Positions 8,673 to 19,361 of a stretch of DNA of 64,000 nucleotides are shown one piece after another. Position 1 is the first letter of the stretch, and every line of letters begins with the position of its first letter. The DNA lies in contig OY720348.1 of assembly GCA_963082975.1 (NCBI GenBank), positions 55,145,564 to 55,209,563 of the forward strand. The letters are read 5' to 3'. The notes beneath the pieces are model-generated. The model searched no databases. It was not told the origin of the DNA and saw nothing but the letters and a program-made list of their open reading frames with translations. Position numbers and translations under genes: made by a program. This DNA comes from Labia minor. Its lineage: Eukaryota; Arthropoda; Insecta; Dermaptera; Spongiphoridae.

Positions 8673-9185
8673 CTTTCAGATGAACTAATAGAGAAATTGA
8701 AAATATTTAAATTATTAAATACACTTATTTTTTATATTCAAATGAATAATCCAAAACATTAAATTAAATTTTAACCTAATATTCTAAACTAAGCACGACG
8801 AATTAAATATAAAAAAAAAATTGTCTTGATCATAGCTCTTTTGTTATTTCATGATTAATTATATAAATAAATATATCTCTAATGAAAAAAAGCCATTTTT
8901 AATTTAAAGAATACTTTCATAACAAAATATTAATTTTTATTAATATGTAATAATAGAAAATTATCTACAGATATATCTATACTATACTATATATTAAATT
9001 TATTGTTAGGAACTAGAATAAAACAAATTCAGTCGAATGTCAATTTCTTTTTCTTTTTCCTCTTTGTTAATTTATGAATATTTATATATCTGTCGATACA
9101 ACTCTTTTATTGATTTTCACCTTAACAATTAATTGAATATGTAATTATAATTATTAATTATAGTTTGTTGATATATCAACTTTAC

Positions 9186-9264
9186 CTCTAATGTGATGTG
9201 ATTCCTTTTTCTATATGGATCAGATATATTCTTCAGTCGACGACTAACATCAAACCATAACAAG
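9186..9264 (-). CDS. Exon E4 candidate
   Basis: 79 nt after a long T-run acceptor (tttttttttttag) and before donor gtaaag. Open as one base plus 26 codons (LLWFDVSRRLKNISDPYR and on). It fits E3 on one side and E5 on the other without a phase change. Confidence 0.55.
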
Positions 9265-9797
9265 CTAAAAAAAAAAAAACCGAAAAATTATTTAAATACC
9301 TTAACTCGCATAATAATATCAATATAGTAATTTAAAAGCAAAAAAAAATTTTTTTCAAATAAATATCAACTATAATTCTCTATTTTCTTACTTTTAATCA
9401 CTTTTAATATAATAATAAGCACAATATCTAGACCCATTATGTGTGACTTATTAATTCTTATTTAATTTAGGTACTCTGTTCTTTATTAGAAACCTAATCA
9501 AATTGATTTCTTTTCAATAATAATATGAGAGATTGAATTTCAAGTGTTTGATTTTTATTATTTATTTTATAATGCATTTTCACTGATATTCAATAAATAT
9601 TTTAATAAACTTGTCGATTTCTTAGAAAATAACGGAGAGATATCAATATTAAAAAATAAATAAAATTATATTGAAAAAATAATGATTTTTCAAGAGTTTA
9701 TAATTATTTTAGATAAAATAAATCGCAATGAAAAAAATAAAAGATAAAAAAAAAAAAAATAACCCTGCACTTTTCTAGAATAAATGTTAATACAAAT

Positions 9798-9799
<2 letters not shown>

Positions 9800-9853
<54 letters not shown>
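9800..9853. repeat. Long (TA)n microsatellite in intron
   Basis: About 27 TA units, shorter in unit 2 (33237-33272) and intermediate in unit 3 (54899-54943). It sits in the intron between E3 and E4 (9265-10428), which otherwise holds only AT-rich sequence with no feature I can name. Confidence 0.9.
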
Positions 9854-9856
<3 letters not shown>

Positions 9857-10428
9857 GAATATTGAAGATAAAAAAAAATAAAATAAAATGTTAAACTCGT
9901 AATTAAAAATAAAAGTAAAAAAAATTATAGTACTACATTATAATAATATGTTTGTATCCGATTAAAATTTTATTCTATTTTAAATATATATATATATATA
10001 TGATATGATATGATTTGGTTTAAAAATATTTAGGTACACCTAGGCATATATATGTTAGTATATAAATTAAATATTAACTAATTCTGTTAGAATAGAGGAT
10101 ATGTTATAGAAAAAGTTCAAATTTATAGAACAAGATGATTTATGCTCCAATTTCATTACCAAATTTGGGCTTCTAATCTATACAAATAAAACAATTTAAA
10201 ATAAAAAAAATAATTATAGTAATTAATATCAGAGAATTAGATGTTAAACTAATCGAAATCTTTAATAATGCTTTTAATCAACGAATAGTATTTTTTATAT
10301 TAATTACGAGTATCTATTTCATCGTACTAGTATTATAAATCTATTATTTGTAGTCTTATTTCGAAATTTAAATAAACGTTTTTCTTTTTAAAATAAATAA
10401 AATTGAATTTTATTTATAAATACCTTAC

Positions 10429-10505
10429 TTTATAAGTTGAATCATGTGAAATGAAAAATTCAATATCATGTTTTCAAAATTTTTCGTTAATTGTTCAGGA
10501 GAATT
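10429..10505 (-). CDS. Exon E3 candidate
   Basis: 77 nt between acceptor gtcagacag and donor gtaagg. One frame is fully open: starts NSPEQLTKNFENMI and leaves two bases, which are completed by the single first base of E4. The large intron before it (to E2) holds the first foldback element. Confidence 0.5.
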
Positions 10506-11852
10506 CTGTCTGACTGAATTGAATTTGATTTTTCTTCTAATATTTTATTTTAATTCCACCACAAGTATTCTTATTTTATATAGTGGGATAGTACTACTCC
10601 CACTTATCTAAACAATTTATAATTTAATGTTTTTTCTTTTCTATCAAACCCCAGAAACAATCATGATTTTTGTAAATGCACCACCCTCATTCATCCTTGG
10701 ATATCAAGACTCACTATGAACAAGTCAGAACTCGTTCAATAATTTATATTAAATTAATAAATAATAATTCTAGTAATTCTCAGAATTTTTAAAATATATC
10801 GATATTTAGTTTCATTTCCGACAATTAACCAAATATCCTTTATTTTATTCTAATAGTTCCCATTGGAATTGATTTATTAAAATGATACCAGATAATTTCA
10901 TGACAAGACAAGATAAAAGAAATCCTAAATATTATGATTAATATTATTTATCTTCTTCACCAAAGTACAATATATTATATCTATCCTATTTCGAATTTAA
11001 AAAATAAACGTTATATATTCTCTTGATATTACTATAAATAAAATTTAATTTTGATTATCTGTCTAGAAGAGATGAATCAATACATTCTTTATAAAATTCT
11101 TTCTGTATGTAGAGAGCTTTAAGCGAGAATTTTAGTAATTTTTTTAAATTTAGTATTTTCTGTGTCGGATGTCTAACTAAAAGGGGCTCCAACTTTGTAA
11201 AATCTTCCCAAATTCATAAATATAGTTAATTACCATCCAGTACGTATTTGAACTCTAATTCAAATATTCTATTGAATTTAAAAACATAATATTTGAAATG
11301 TAGCTCATTCGGAAGAGGGTCATTACCCACACACACAACTTTTTCATTTTTTTTCCTCTAAACTGACCGGAAAAATAAAGCTATATATTTGATAGTTTTT
11401 CACATGATTAAAAATTGATAAAACTGCTATATATAGAATTTCAGCTTGATTGATTTGCTAAAAATACCAGAATTAATTTTTTAACACTGCAAATCACGCG
11501 CCAGCACGTGACGTGTTGCCATCAACAAAGAGCCAAACATGCGCTGGTTTAATAAATATTATTTATTAATTTTAATTTATAAATTGTAATTAATTAAATT
11601 TAATTTAAATATAATATATGTTATTTAATCGAATTCAAACTGCGAGATAGTCCAGATTTTTTTTTTTTTTTTGATTACTTTTTTTATAAGACAAGAAAAA
11701 CGATTCCAATGAAAAAAACAACTAACAATGCATACAAATATTAATTTCAATATTATAAATAATTCAAATGATTTACACTTAAATCGGGCGTCTCTGGAAC
11801 TAGTTTTTTACTCTAATAAATGCATTATTCCAAGAACTGGGTATTTTTTTTA
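10506..11852. other. Large intron, left part, no recognised feature
   Basis: AT-rich sequence of the intron between E2 and E3. A segment near 11300 (gtagctcattcggaagag) looks like a tRNA A-box but has no B-box. A T16 run lies near 11660. A weak exon-like stretch around 11230 (open, donor gtaatt) was not strong enough to list. Confidence 0.4.
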
Positions 11853-11889
11853 TGTTTAGGTGTGAAGGGGCGCTCTGAGCAGCTAGTAT
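11853..11889 (-). repeat. Truncated relative of the R1 cloverleaf, inverted
   Basis: On the minus strand: actagctgct, cagagcgcc, then cttcacaccta, matching the left part of the R1 cloverleaf but with the first hairpin collapsed and the second missing. It is inverted relative to the R1 copy 1.9 kb to the right. Copies at 35271-35307 and 56946-56982. Confidence 0.65.
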
Positions 11890-12210
11890 AATTATAAAAA
11901 ATATAAAAAAGAATGGGTAATTCTTAAAAGTACAGTTCCAATTATTAATAAAGAAATAATATAAAAAAAATAATAATAAAATAAATTACTCAAATAAATT
12001 TTAAAAAAATAAAATAAATTATATAAATTAGCGATTTGGGTGTACTAGTTACGAGATAAATGCATTGGGAATTAATCAAGAAATCCAAATTTAGTAATGC
12101 AATTGAAATATTCTATTTATTAGAAGAATAGTTTTTCTAAATATTCTATTATTGAATAAATCTAGGAATGTGATTAAAAAAAAAGATGCAATGGTATTTA
12201 TATTCAATAG

Positions 12211-12946
12211 TCATCCACTCATGGATTTGGATAAAACTTTACCAGTAGGTTCTTTTTTAAGTCCAAATAAACATTTCTTATGCAATTCTTGCGGGTCGCT
12301 TCTAGTTTACGAGATAAAAAGCATTAAAGTTTGCATATAAATCCATTGATATTCTATTTAGCTTCCATGTTTCACTAATTTGAGAATCAGAGGGATCCAC
12401 TAATTTTCTTCAGTTCGGATTAGATATAGAAAAATTTAAAAAATAATTAATTAAATAATTTCTCTATATCCAAACCGAACCGAAAAAACCGAAAATTAGG
12501 AATAAGTTAATAATTAGTGAATTAGTCAATAAATAAGTTCATAATAAGGTAATCTGGCAATCTTTAATCCATTTTATCTTGTAAACTAGAATCGATTAGC
12601 ATATTATGGACCTCGAAATATAAAGAAATGTTTTATTAACTAATTAACTAATTAAATTGATTTTCGATTTTTATGGTTCAGGAATTATTTAATTAATTAT
12701 TTTTTTAATTTTTCTATATCTAATCCAAACTGAAAAAAGAACAGAAAATTACTTAAGCCCTCTCTGATGGTCAAATAATAAAACATGCTAGTTAAATAGA
12801 ATATCAATGGGTTTATATACAAATTTTAATAATTTTTATCTCGTAAATGAAAAGCGACCGCCACATACTGCTTAAGGAAAGTTCGTTTTGAATCTAAAAA
12901 GGAATCCATTGGCAAAGTTTTATCCAAATCCATGACTGGATGACCA
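12211..12946. mobile_element. Foldback (long inverted repeat) element 1
   Basis: The left arm (12211 to about 12470) reappears in reverse complement at about 12683-12946, with scattered substitutions and small indels. Shared landmarks include atggatttggataaaacttt, tacgagataaaaa, ccattgatattctattta and ggattagatatagaaaaat. Arms are ~260 bp with a ~210 bp centre. A gcgacc/tacgagataaa motif also recurs near 12031 and, inverted, near 12570. It looks like a foldback or MITE-type element without a gene. The open frame through the left arm shows no sign of being coding. Confidence 0.75.
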
Positions 12947-13116
12947 GTTTATATAATTACCGATGCCAAAATAAATCAATTGGAAATATTATATGTAGTA
13001 TTGAAGGAAATTGTTTTAAAAAAATGTAAAAGAATGTTTTTCTATGCAAATCCAATAATATAATAATAGAAAAATAGAATAGATTAGATGTTTAAAAAAA
13101 TAAATAACTAACTTAC

Positions 13117-13211
13117 CATGTAATGGAGGGTGTGATTAGAATAGTATACAACTATAATGCATGGAGTGGATGCAACCTTCCTTCATGGCCCATTCTTTGT
13201 AAATTGTAATT
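13117..13211 (-). CDS. Exon E2 candidate
   Basis: Flanked by acceptor ttctttttccag and donor CATG then gtaagt, both excellent. 95 nt. The most protein-like frame (ITIYKEWAMKEGCIHSM) meets a TAA near the exon end. Another frame ends in ATG at the splice site, so this may be a leader exon. Kept in all units. Confidence 0.4.
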
Positions 13212-13359
13212 CTGGAAAAAGAAAAAAAAGGAAATTATTATTTTTGTTATATAGATAGGAATATTTAAAAAAATTCGGAAAGGATAGTATATCTAATATG
13301 AATTTTTGTTATTATTTCTATAATTCTCCCTATTATAGGCTTAATAGACTGGAACTTAC

Positions 13360-13449
13360 TTTTCAGTTTTATTTCCTAATTAGCGGTGCGATTTTCAAAA
13401 GAATCACTTGTATCTATTCACAGTGTATTCAACGATTAATTATAGAATA
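13360..13449 (-). other. Exon E1 candidate (non-coding or 5' end truncated)
   Basis: Ends with a strong minus-strand donor (CTGAAAA, then gtaagt). Its 5' side runs straight into the R1 repeat at 13448, so the insertion or rearrangement cut the transcript start or its promoter. No long open frame. Confidence 0.35.
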
Positions 13450-13880
13450 CAAATTTTAGATGGCTTGAACTATTCCAAGACAAAGAGAGTGTAAATTTAG
13501 GTGATAAAGTGTCTGTTTGTGCGCGTCAGTAATGGCTACCAAACTAATCCACGTTTTACCGCTAGTATTTATTTCTCCAATTACTTGGGGGGTGGGAGTG
13601 GGGCAGGGGAAGAGGGGAGAGGCGCCAAAAAGTTCTATTAATCCAATAGGTTACATTACGAATCAGAAAATAAACTGCGCATATTATCTATTCGTCAATT
13701 CAATAGGATCATGAATTATATATATATATATATATTAATTCATTTTTTTATATATTAAATAATTGAAATTTTATAAATACTATGTATATACTAGCTGCTA
13801 GGAGCGCCTTCGGCGCTCTTCACACCTAGACGGGGGCTCCGCCCCCTGTACCCCCGAGTGTTACATAGTATTTGGTTGAA
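13448..13880 (+). repeat. R1 repeat, copy b (free of pol)
   Basis: Same ~430 bp as in the pol-linked copy, from tacaaatttt and the last dozen pol codons to ggttgaa, but with unrelated DNA on both sides. It has a shorter T-run and TA tract, and minor changes such as tgcgcat for tatcat. It abuts exon E1 of the minus-strand locus. Its existence away from pol shows that R1 moved, or was copied, as a block. Confidence 0.8.
13775..13873 (+). other. 99-nt cloverleaf-like palindromic element, copy 2
   Basis: Same outer 12-bp arms and the same two GC hairpins as the first copy. Only the linker differs (gctagg for gcttag), and the stems are unchanged. Confidence 0.85.
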
Positions 13881-14380
13881 TTTAATTAATCTTTTTTGTT
13901 TTATATTTTTGTTATTTTAATTACTTCTTTATATTTCACAAATGAAAATATTTAAACAAAATAACTGATTTGAATTTGTATATAGAATTTCTCCCTCTCT
14001 TCGATATTGACAATCATAAGAGAAGGGTCTGGACTTCCGCATTTTAGAATAAATTGCTCAAAAAATTTACTATTTTTTTTCAATTAAGAAAATTCGTAAT
14101 TATATTATTTAGATTTAATTTTAAAAAAAATGTGGAAAAAGTTATTTTTAATTGTTTTCTCAATGAAAATTTAGTAAGGATTTAATTTATTAATTTGAAT
14201 GATTGTTTTTAAATTTAATTAAATTTTAATACAATAAAATGAATACTTATAGAAACTATTTAGGCAATTTATTCCAATTTATTATGCTATAAAATAATAT
14301 AATAATTTTCTTAATATATTTTTATTTTTAAACAAATTAGTTTTTAATCTCATTTAGTACTAACAATATATATATATATA
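13881..14380. other. AT-rich spacer, nothing recognised
   Basis: No splice-flanked open segment and no repeat similarity noticed; ends in a short TA tract into which the unit 1 insertion falls. Confidence 0.4.
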
Positions 14381-15325
14381 TGTTTAGGCATCGCTAAACA
14401 TTTGTTTGGCAAATTTTAAATTTGCCCCCACTTCCTTCATAATTTTTAATTTAAAAAATTATATTATATATATATTATTAATATATAATTATGTGGACAA
14501 AATATCAGAAGTCTGATTTAATTATTGTAATTTTTTAAAGGGGAGGCAAAATTAATTTTTTCCGAAGTTGGCATTACCGAATCTCACCTTTTGTTTTTGA
14601 AGTTTATTTAAACCCTAAACATCCATCTCCCACTCTCACTCACTCACTCATTCAATTTTCTCTCATCACGCTACTCCCTATACAAGAGTGTGGCCTCCAT
14701 TTTTTGGAGTATTGTGTAGTGTTGTTTTTTATATATATTTAATTTTAAATTAATTTTCTTTAAAATAATTTATTCATTTCTGCAAATCCTATTGGTTTGC
14801 ATTTTACAACGCGGATGAGAGTATTCGGTGAAATTTCACTTGCCATTTTTCTATGTTTTGATTCGGTTTGCGCCATGTGTAAGTTCTTTTTTCATGTATT
14901 ATTACAAGCAATTATTTGCCTTATCATGTTAATTTTTGTTACTTTCATTAATTAAATATATAATTTTTATCTTATATTAAAAGCCGAATTCGAGTGCATT
15001 TTCTATTTTTTACAATCCTTTTTTTTACTAACTTCTTTCTTTTGGATAAATTTTTAGTAGATTATTTATCGGCCAGGTACCTTACAAACTTCCTTTCCAA
15101 GAGTCCGATTAGCCTTATCCAAGCCTCATTATACTTATTTTGCATATTTTCTATAAATATTGCTGGCGACACACACGGTCAACCCCTTTTTATTATATCA
15201 TTTATTCCGTACCTTTCATTCATTTTTTGGCACTATTTTCCATACCATTTAATATACCTTTCTATTTTACCTTTTTTACTCATTTCTTCCATTTGGAAGA
15301 TATTTTTTCCCCCCGTGCCGTTTCA
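14381..15325 (+). mobile_element. LTR-like insertion found only in unit 1
   Basis: Units 2 and 3 have a plain TA tract here (37782-37834, 59457-59503). Unit 1 has 945 bp starting TG (TGTTTAG, mirrored by CTAAACA 6 bp later) and ending CA, with TA repeats on both sides as a possible target duplication. A TGGCGAC motif at 15164-15170 matches the primer-binding motif of the BEL/Pao copies, so 14381 to about 15162 may be an LTR followed by a piece of leader. No protein domain. A solo LTR or partial element of another BEL/Pao family is my best guess. Loss from units 2 and 3 by recombination in the TA tract is the alternative. Confidence 0.5.
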
Positions 15326-15345
15326 ATATATATATATATATATAT

Positions 15346-15787
15346 ATATATACGGTATATACTGATATATGTTTTTGAACTTGAAAAATATCCACATGAC
15401 TTTGAAAGGCGAATCAAACTGTTTAAGTCTCATGAGGAAATTCAATTTATGTATTTTTTTATTAATTAAGATAAATTAATAAATAGTATTTAAAAATATT
15501 AAAATCAAAATATTTATTTCAGGGTGACTTAATTATTAGATTTTGGAATATATATTTATAGCTTACTATATATATATTTTTATATAATAATCTCTTAAAA
15601 ACAATTTTCATTTTTTAAATTACTATTTATTTAAATAGATAAAATTAAAAAACATTAAATCATAATTTCTATTAAAATATTAAATAAGTTTGACCTAATT
15701 TATGAAATAAATTAATATAATTATTTTTACTATGATTTAAATATTTTAAATGATATTTAATTAATTAAAAACTTATAATAAATTAAA
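15346..15787. other. AT-rich spacer left of foldback 2
   Basis: No gene seen. Some of it may be diverged outer arm of the foldback element that follows. Confidence 0.4.
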
Positions 15788-16793
15788 TATTTTAATAATC
15801 CAGCCAATTGATAAAACATGAACAGTGACTTCGAATTGAAATAGACATCAGATGAATTCTTATTAAATGTTTTATAATGATAAATAATTTATGGTTTATT
15901 CAAATTATATAAAAAGCCTTAAAAAGTGCCATGCATCAGAATAATCTCGAATAAATATAAAAATACATTATATTATTATTTAGATTATCCCAGTATAAAA
16001 TATAAATAAAAAAAATTTATTCTTATGTAATATATTGAAAAAAGATTTTTATAAGTTTATATAGAACTATATAATTTTATTTTTTTGTTATTTATTTAAA
16101 TTAAAATATTTTAAATTAATATTAAATAGAATAAATACATATGGAAGTTATATTATACGTATATAATTAAATGAAAAGAATGAAAAATTATTTTGTGACA
16201 ATTTTACAATGATAATTGTGAGGAGGAGTTGAGAGGGTTGTAATTGGTTATCGCGAGTTAGAATAAATGATAATAAACCTCACCCCGAGGTTGAATTTTG
16301 ACAAGAACAGCGCCGCTCGCCGAGCGCCCTGGCTATGCGAGCGCACTCACACACGAACACTGATAGACTGACTACCGCTCGAGCGGCTGGCTAAGAAGAG
16401 CCCCTGGCATTTAGGCAACCCGCTTCGCTAGTTTCCAAATTTAAAATTTTCATATTTAAAGTACCTGGATTATCCAGCAGCCGCTCAGAAGAATAAAAAT
16501 GTATACTTTACTAAGTGTTTTAATAATATTAATTAATTTTAATAATATTCTTAAATTTGAATTAGTAAATTGATTGAGTATATTGATTTATTATGATTAT
16601 ACTCTCTTCTGGTATTTTTATCTTATAATTAAATAATAATTATTATTTATATATATACAATCTGTATATTTATTGAATAAACCATAAATTAATATTTATT
16701 ATAAAACATTTAATAAGAAATCATTTGATGTCTATTTCAATTCGAAGACACTGTTCATGTCATGCTTTATCAATTAGCTGGATTATTAAAATA
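15788..16793. mobile_element. Foldback element 2 with GC-rich core
   Basis: 15788-15903 recurs in reverse complement at 16674-16793 (taataatccagc, acttcgaattgaaatagaca, ttatggtttattca), with small differences. The ~770 bp centre contains a conspicuous GC-rich island at about 16305-16440, with the internal inverted pair gccgctcg/cgagcggc. No open frame of note. Pattern fits a non-autonomous foldback transposon, or a former transposon whose centre was replaced. Confidence 0.65.
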
Positions 16794-17121
16794 TATAAAC
16801 TTTATATTAATTTTAATCTTAATTTAAATTATCTAATTTATCATATTTTCATTCAATTAATGTCATTTTATCATATTTATTAAATTTTTTATATGAATTA
16901 AGAAAGTTATACACATTTATTTTAAATATATATCATTTGAAATAAGTTGACCTGTGGCCAGGTCCGAACCGATCGACGGTTTGAAATAAATTAATTTCCA
17001 GCTACAGAAACAATTTCAAATAATTTTAATATATCTATTAATGAAATAAAAAACAGATATGGATATAACATAAATATTTTTAATTTTATTTTATTTATAA
17101 TATATATGTAAGACCAGGCTG

Positions 17122-17149
17122 TGACGTCATGAATGGCTGGATGACGTCA
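17122..17149. promoter_or_regulatory. Twin TGACGTCA palindromes (CRE-type sites)
   Basis: Two perfect 8-bp TGACGTCA sites, start to start 20 bp, inside near-direct repeats (ggctg..tgacgtcat). TGACGTCA is the consensus of CREB/ATF bZIP factors. Just upstream are two short hairpins around gacctgtggccaggtc and aaccgatcgacggtt (about 16950-16982). No gene start is recognised next to it. Copies: 39603-39630, 61272-61299. Confidence 0.45.
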
Positions 17150-17301
17150 TATAATTTTAAATCAAGAAAAAACTAATAAATATGATTTTCCCGAGGATAA
17201 AACCAATACAAAGTGCATGATATTCGTGGTGATATATAAAAAAATCTCCTCATGTGAAATTTTGTGTGAAAATAACCCTTCCCTTACTATCGTCGGTCGG
17301 T

Positions 17302-17618
17302 AAAAATATAAAAAAGAATGGGTAATTCTTAAAAGTACAGTTCCAATTATTAATAAAGAAATAATATAAAAAAAATAATAATAAAATAAATTACTCAAAT
17401 AAATTTTAAAAAAATAAAATAAATTATATAAATTAGCGTTTTGTGTGCATTGGGAATTAATCAAGAAATCCAAATTTAGTAATGCAATAGAAATATTCTA
17501 TTTATTAGAAGAATAGTTTTTCTAAATATTATTGAATAAAACTAGGAATGTGATTAAAAAAAAAAGATGCAATGGTATTTATATTCAATAGTCATCCACT
17601 CATGCATTTGGTTAAAAG
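17302..17618 (+). repeat. Duplicated segment of 11896-12236
   Basis: Begins aaaatataaaaaagaatggg and runs to catttggttaaaa. It matches the left shoulder and first bases of foldback 1, with a 15-bp-scale deletion and several substitutions. First piece of a three-part mosaic. Confidence 0.8.
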
Positions 17619-17629
17619 TCAATATTATA

Positions 17630-19068
17630 AGATATGCAAAAATTTTTAAATTCTGAGCAATGTGCAGACAAAAACCTTTTTATATATATATCTATATATA
17701 TATTATTATTATAAGATAATGTCTATGTGGTTGAATTTATCAAATATCATATGGATTGAAATTAAAATAAGAAAAAATCTCGAGGAATCAAGTTAGTTCA
17801 TAGTATGCATTGGCTGTCTACCTACAAGGGGCTTCTATCCAAAACTCTTTTTCAAGTTTTCTATTCTTTACAAACTTAATTAAAAAGAATGACAAATTCC
17901 TATCTAGCATTGAATAGTAGAATATAATTTAATAATTAGATAGAATCAATAAAAAAAGAAATAAGAAATTGGTTGGAAAAATCTAATACAAGTAATAATT
18001 GAAAAAATATGGAGTGTCTCCACTCGATTATCTCGCAAATTAGAATCCTAAAATATGATATTTAATATTAATTATCTTCTTCATCTAAATTTACAATTTA
18101 CATAATTTGTAGCATATCTCAAATTTCAAATAAACGTAATTCTCTTTATATTTAATCAAATTTAAAGCATATTCTTTCTATAAGATATTGGAAATAAAAA
18201 ATTCATTGCGTTCTTTTTAAAAGTTTGATGTGTATCTTTAGAAGAATTTCAGGAGATTTTTTTTAATAAAATATATTCGAATAAGCGTGTTTAAAATAAA
18301 ATAAGGGCAGTAAAAGGGTTATTATTTGAAAAATAATTATTTGCTCTACAGTTTTCCAAAACTATCATCATTAAGGAATATTCATATTAATTTTATAAAT
18401 TTTATATACTTTTGAAAAAATATTATACTGATTTAATACATATCCCGCCATCTATTGCGATTAGTGTTGACTACATTTAAAAGTTTTATATTAAAATATT
18501 ATTTTCAATATTATTCATTAAGTATATATATATATAGCAATAATTAAAATTAAATTAATTTAAATTAAACTGATTTAATAATAAAAATAATTATCATTCT
18601 ATTAAAGGAGAAATACAAAGGAATATATCAAAAGAATTGAAAAAAATCTCTCAACCAAGAACTGAAATCTAATTTCTAAATTATGATGAAATTCAAATAT
18701 CTTGTTATATACTAAGGGTATATGTTATCATTATCATCTATAATATACTATAAAATTAAAAATTAAAATATATAATAAATACATATACAATACTTACAAT
18801 GGATTGATTAATGGTAGCTAATGGAGTCGACAAACACTTCAACCGGATCATCGTCTTCAATTCCTGGAAAACAAAGACTAATATGAAATAATGTTTTCCT
18901 GGAATAATTGATATTGGAAATCTACTCACCTTTTTAATGGATCCGTAAAAGTGAAAGATTGCCATCAACATCGATCGATGATACATGAAAAACAAGAATA
19001 AAAGACATATTTATTAAGTATGAAAATAGATTAGAATAATATTAAAATATTTCTTAAAAAAATACTTA
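17630..19068 (+). repeat. Duplicated segment of 4408-5753 (3' end of the minus-strand locus)
   Basis: Direct copy of the region holding exons E13 to E15 of the minus-strand gene: E15 copy 17793-17834 (VGR for VRR), E14 copy 18798-18863 and E13 donor at 18930. It includes a 96 bp segment (18256-18351) absent from the source position in units 1 and 2. Splice sites are intact in the copy, so it could supply an alternative 3' end or simply be a relic. Confidence 0.85.
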
Positions 19069-19341
19069 AGTTCTCTTACTGTCCAAAAATTCTTTAAATT
19101 TTTCATATATTATCCTATTCCTATGATAGATATCCTTCAATTTCTATTAAATAATATACATTATAAATATTCATTGAATTGAATTTCAAACATTAATGAT
19201 GATATATTATAGAAATTTCTATAAAAGGATAAAATAAAATATTTCACTATTATCTTATATTCTTCAACTATTATTTTTTAAGTTTAAAAACGGTTTTAAA
19301 TAATTTTTAATATATCAATATATGTTTTATCTATCACCATC
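19069..19341 (-). repeat. Inverted duplicate of about 6147-6421
   Basis: Reverse complement of the intron stretch between E10 and E11, ending exactly at the E11 acceptor pyrimidine tract (ctatcaccatca). Joined head-on to the previous duplicated segment at about 19068, so the mosaic was assembled from non-adjacent, differently oriented pieces. Confidence 0.85.
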
Positions 19342-19361
19342 ATTATAATTATATTCAATAC

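Larger units (their letters stand above)
4574..13449 (-). pseudogene. Unrecognised intron-rich gene locus, minus strand (unit 1), damaged
   Basis: On the minus strand many short segments lie between good acceptor (pyrimidine tract-AG) and donor (GTAAGT/GTGAGT-like) signals. They are listed separately, from exon 1 near 13449 to a last exon ending in TAA at 4574. Several neighbouring pairs keep phase: E3/E4 (2+1 bases), E4/E5, E6/E7, E7/E9 (1+2), E9/E10 and E14/E15. That is hard to get by chance. Exons are 42-123 nt. Damage: a TGA in E5, two stops in E8, two in E11, a phase mismatch E10/E11, and no AG before E13. I do not recognise the protein. Known families with many tiny exons include insect secreted effector families, but nothing here proves kinship. 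It may be a pseudogene, or a gene whose splicing I have partly misread. Confidence 0.55.

Noticed and set aside
11295..11345. tRNA gene or tRNA-derived SINE head (A-box-like gtagctcattcgg)
   Set aside because: No B-box at a suitable distance and no foldable acceptor or anticodon arms.
12152..12340. 62-codon open frame in foldback 1
   Set aside because: Lies in one arm of a diverged palindrome; no start context, no splice support.
14994..15469. Two hydrophobic open frames of 109-123 codons
   Set aside because: Composition follows T-rich LTR-like DNA and a TA tract (runs of Ile-Tyr); absent from units 2 and 3.
16940..16985. Minus-strand B-box-like ggttcggacc as a pol III promoter
   Set aside because: No A-box upstream; two short hairpins explain the sequence as well.
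17162..17473. 103-codon minus-strand membrane-like protein
   Set aside because: AT-rich low-complexity codons over duplicated non-coding DNA; no splice or start support.
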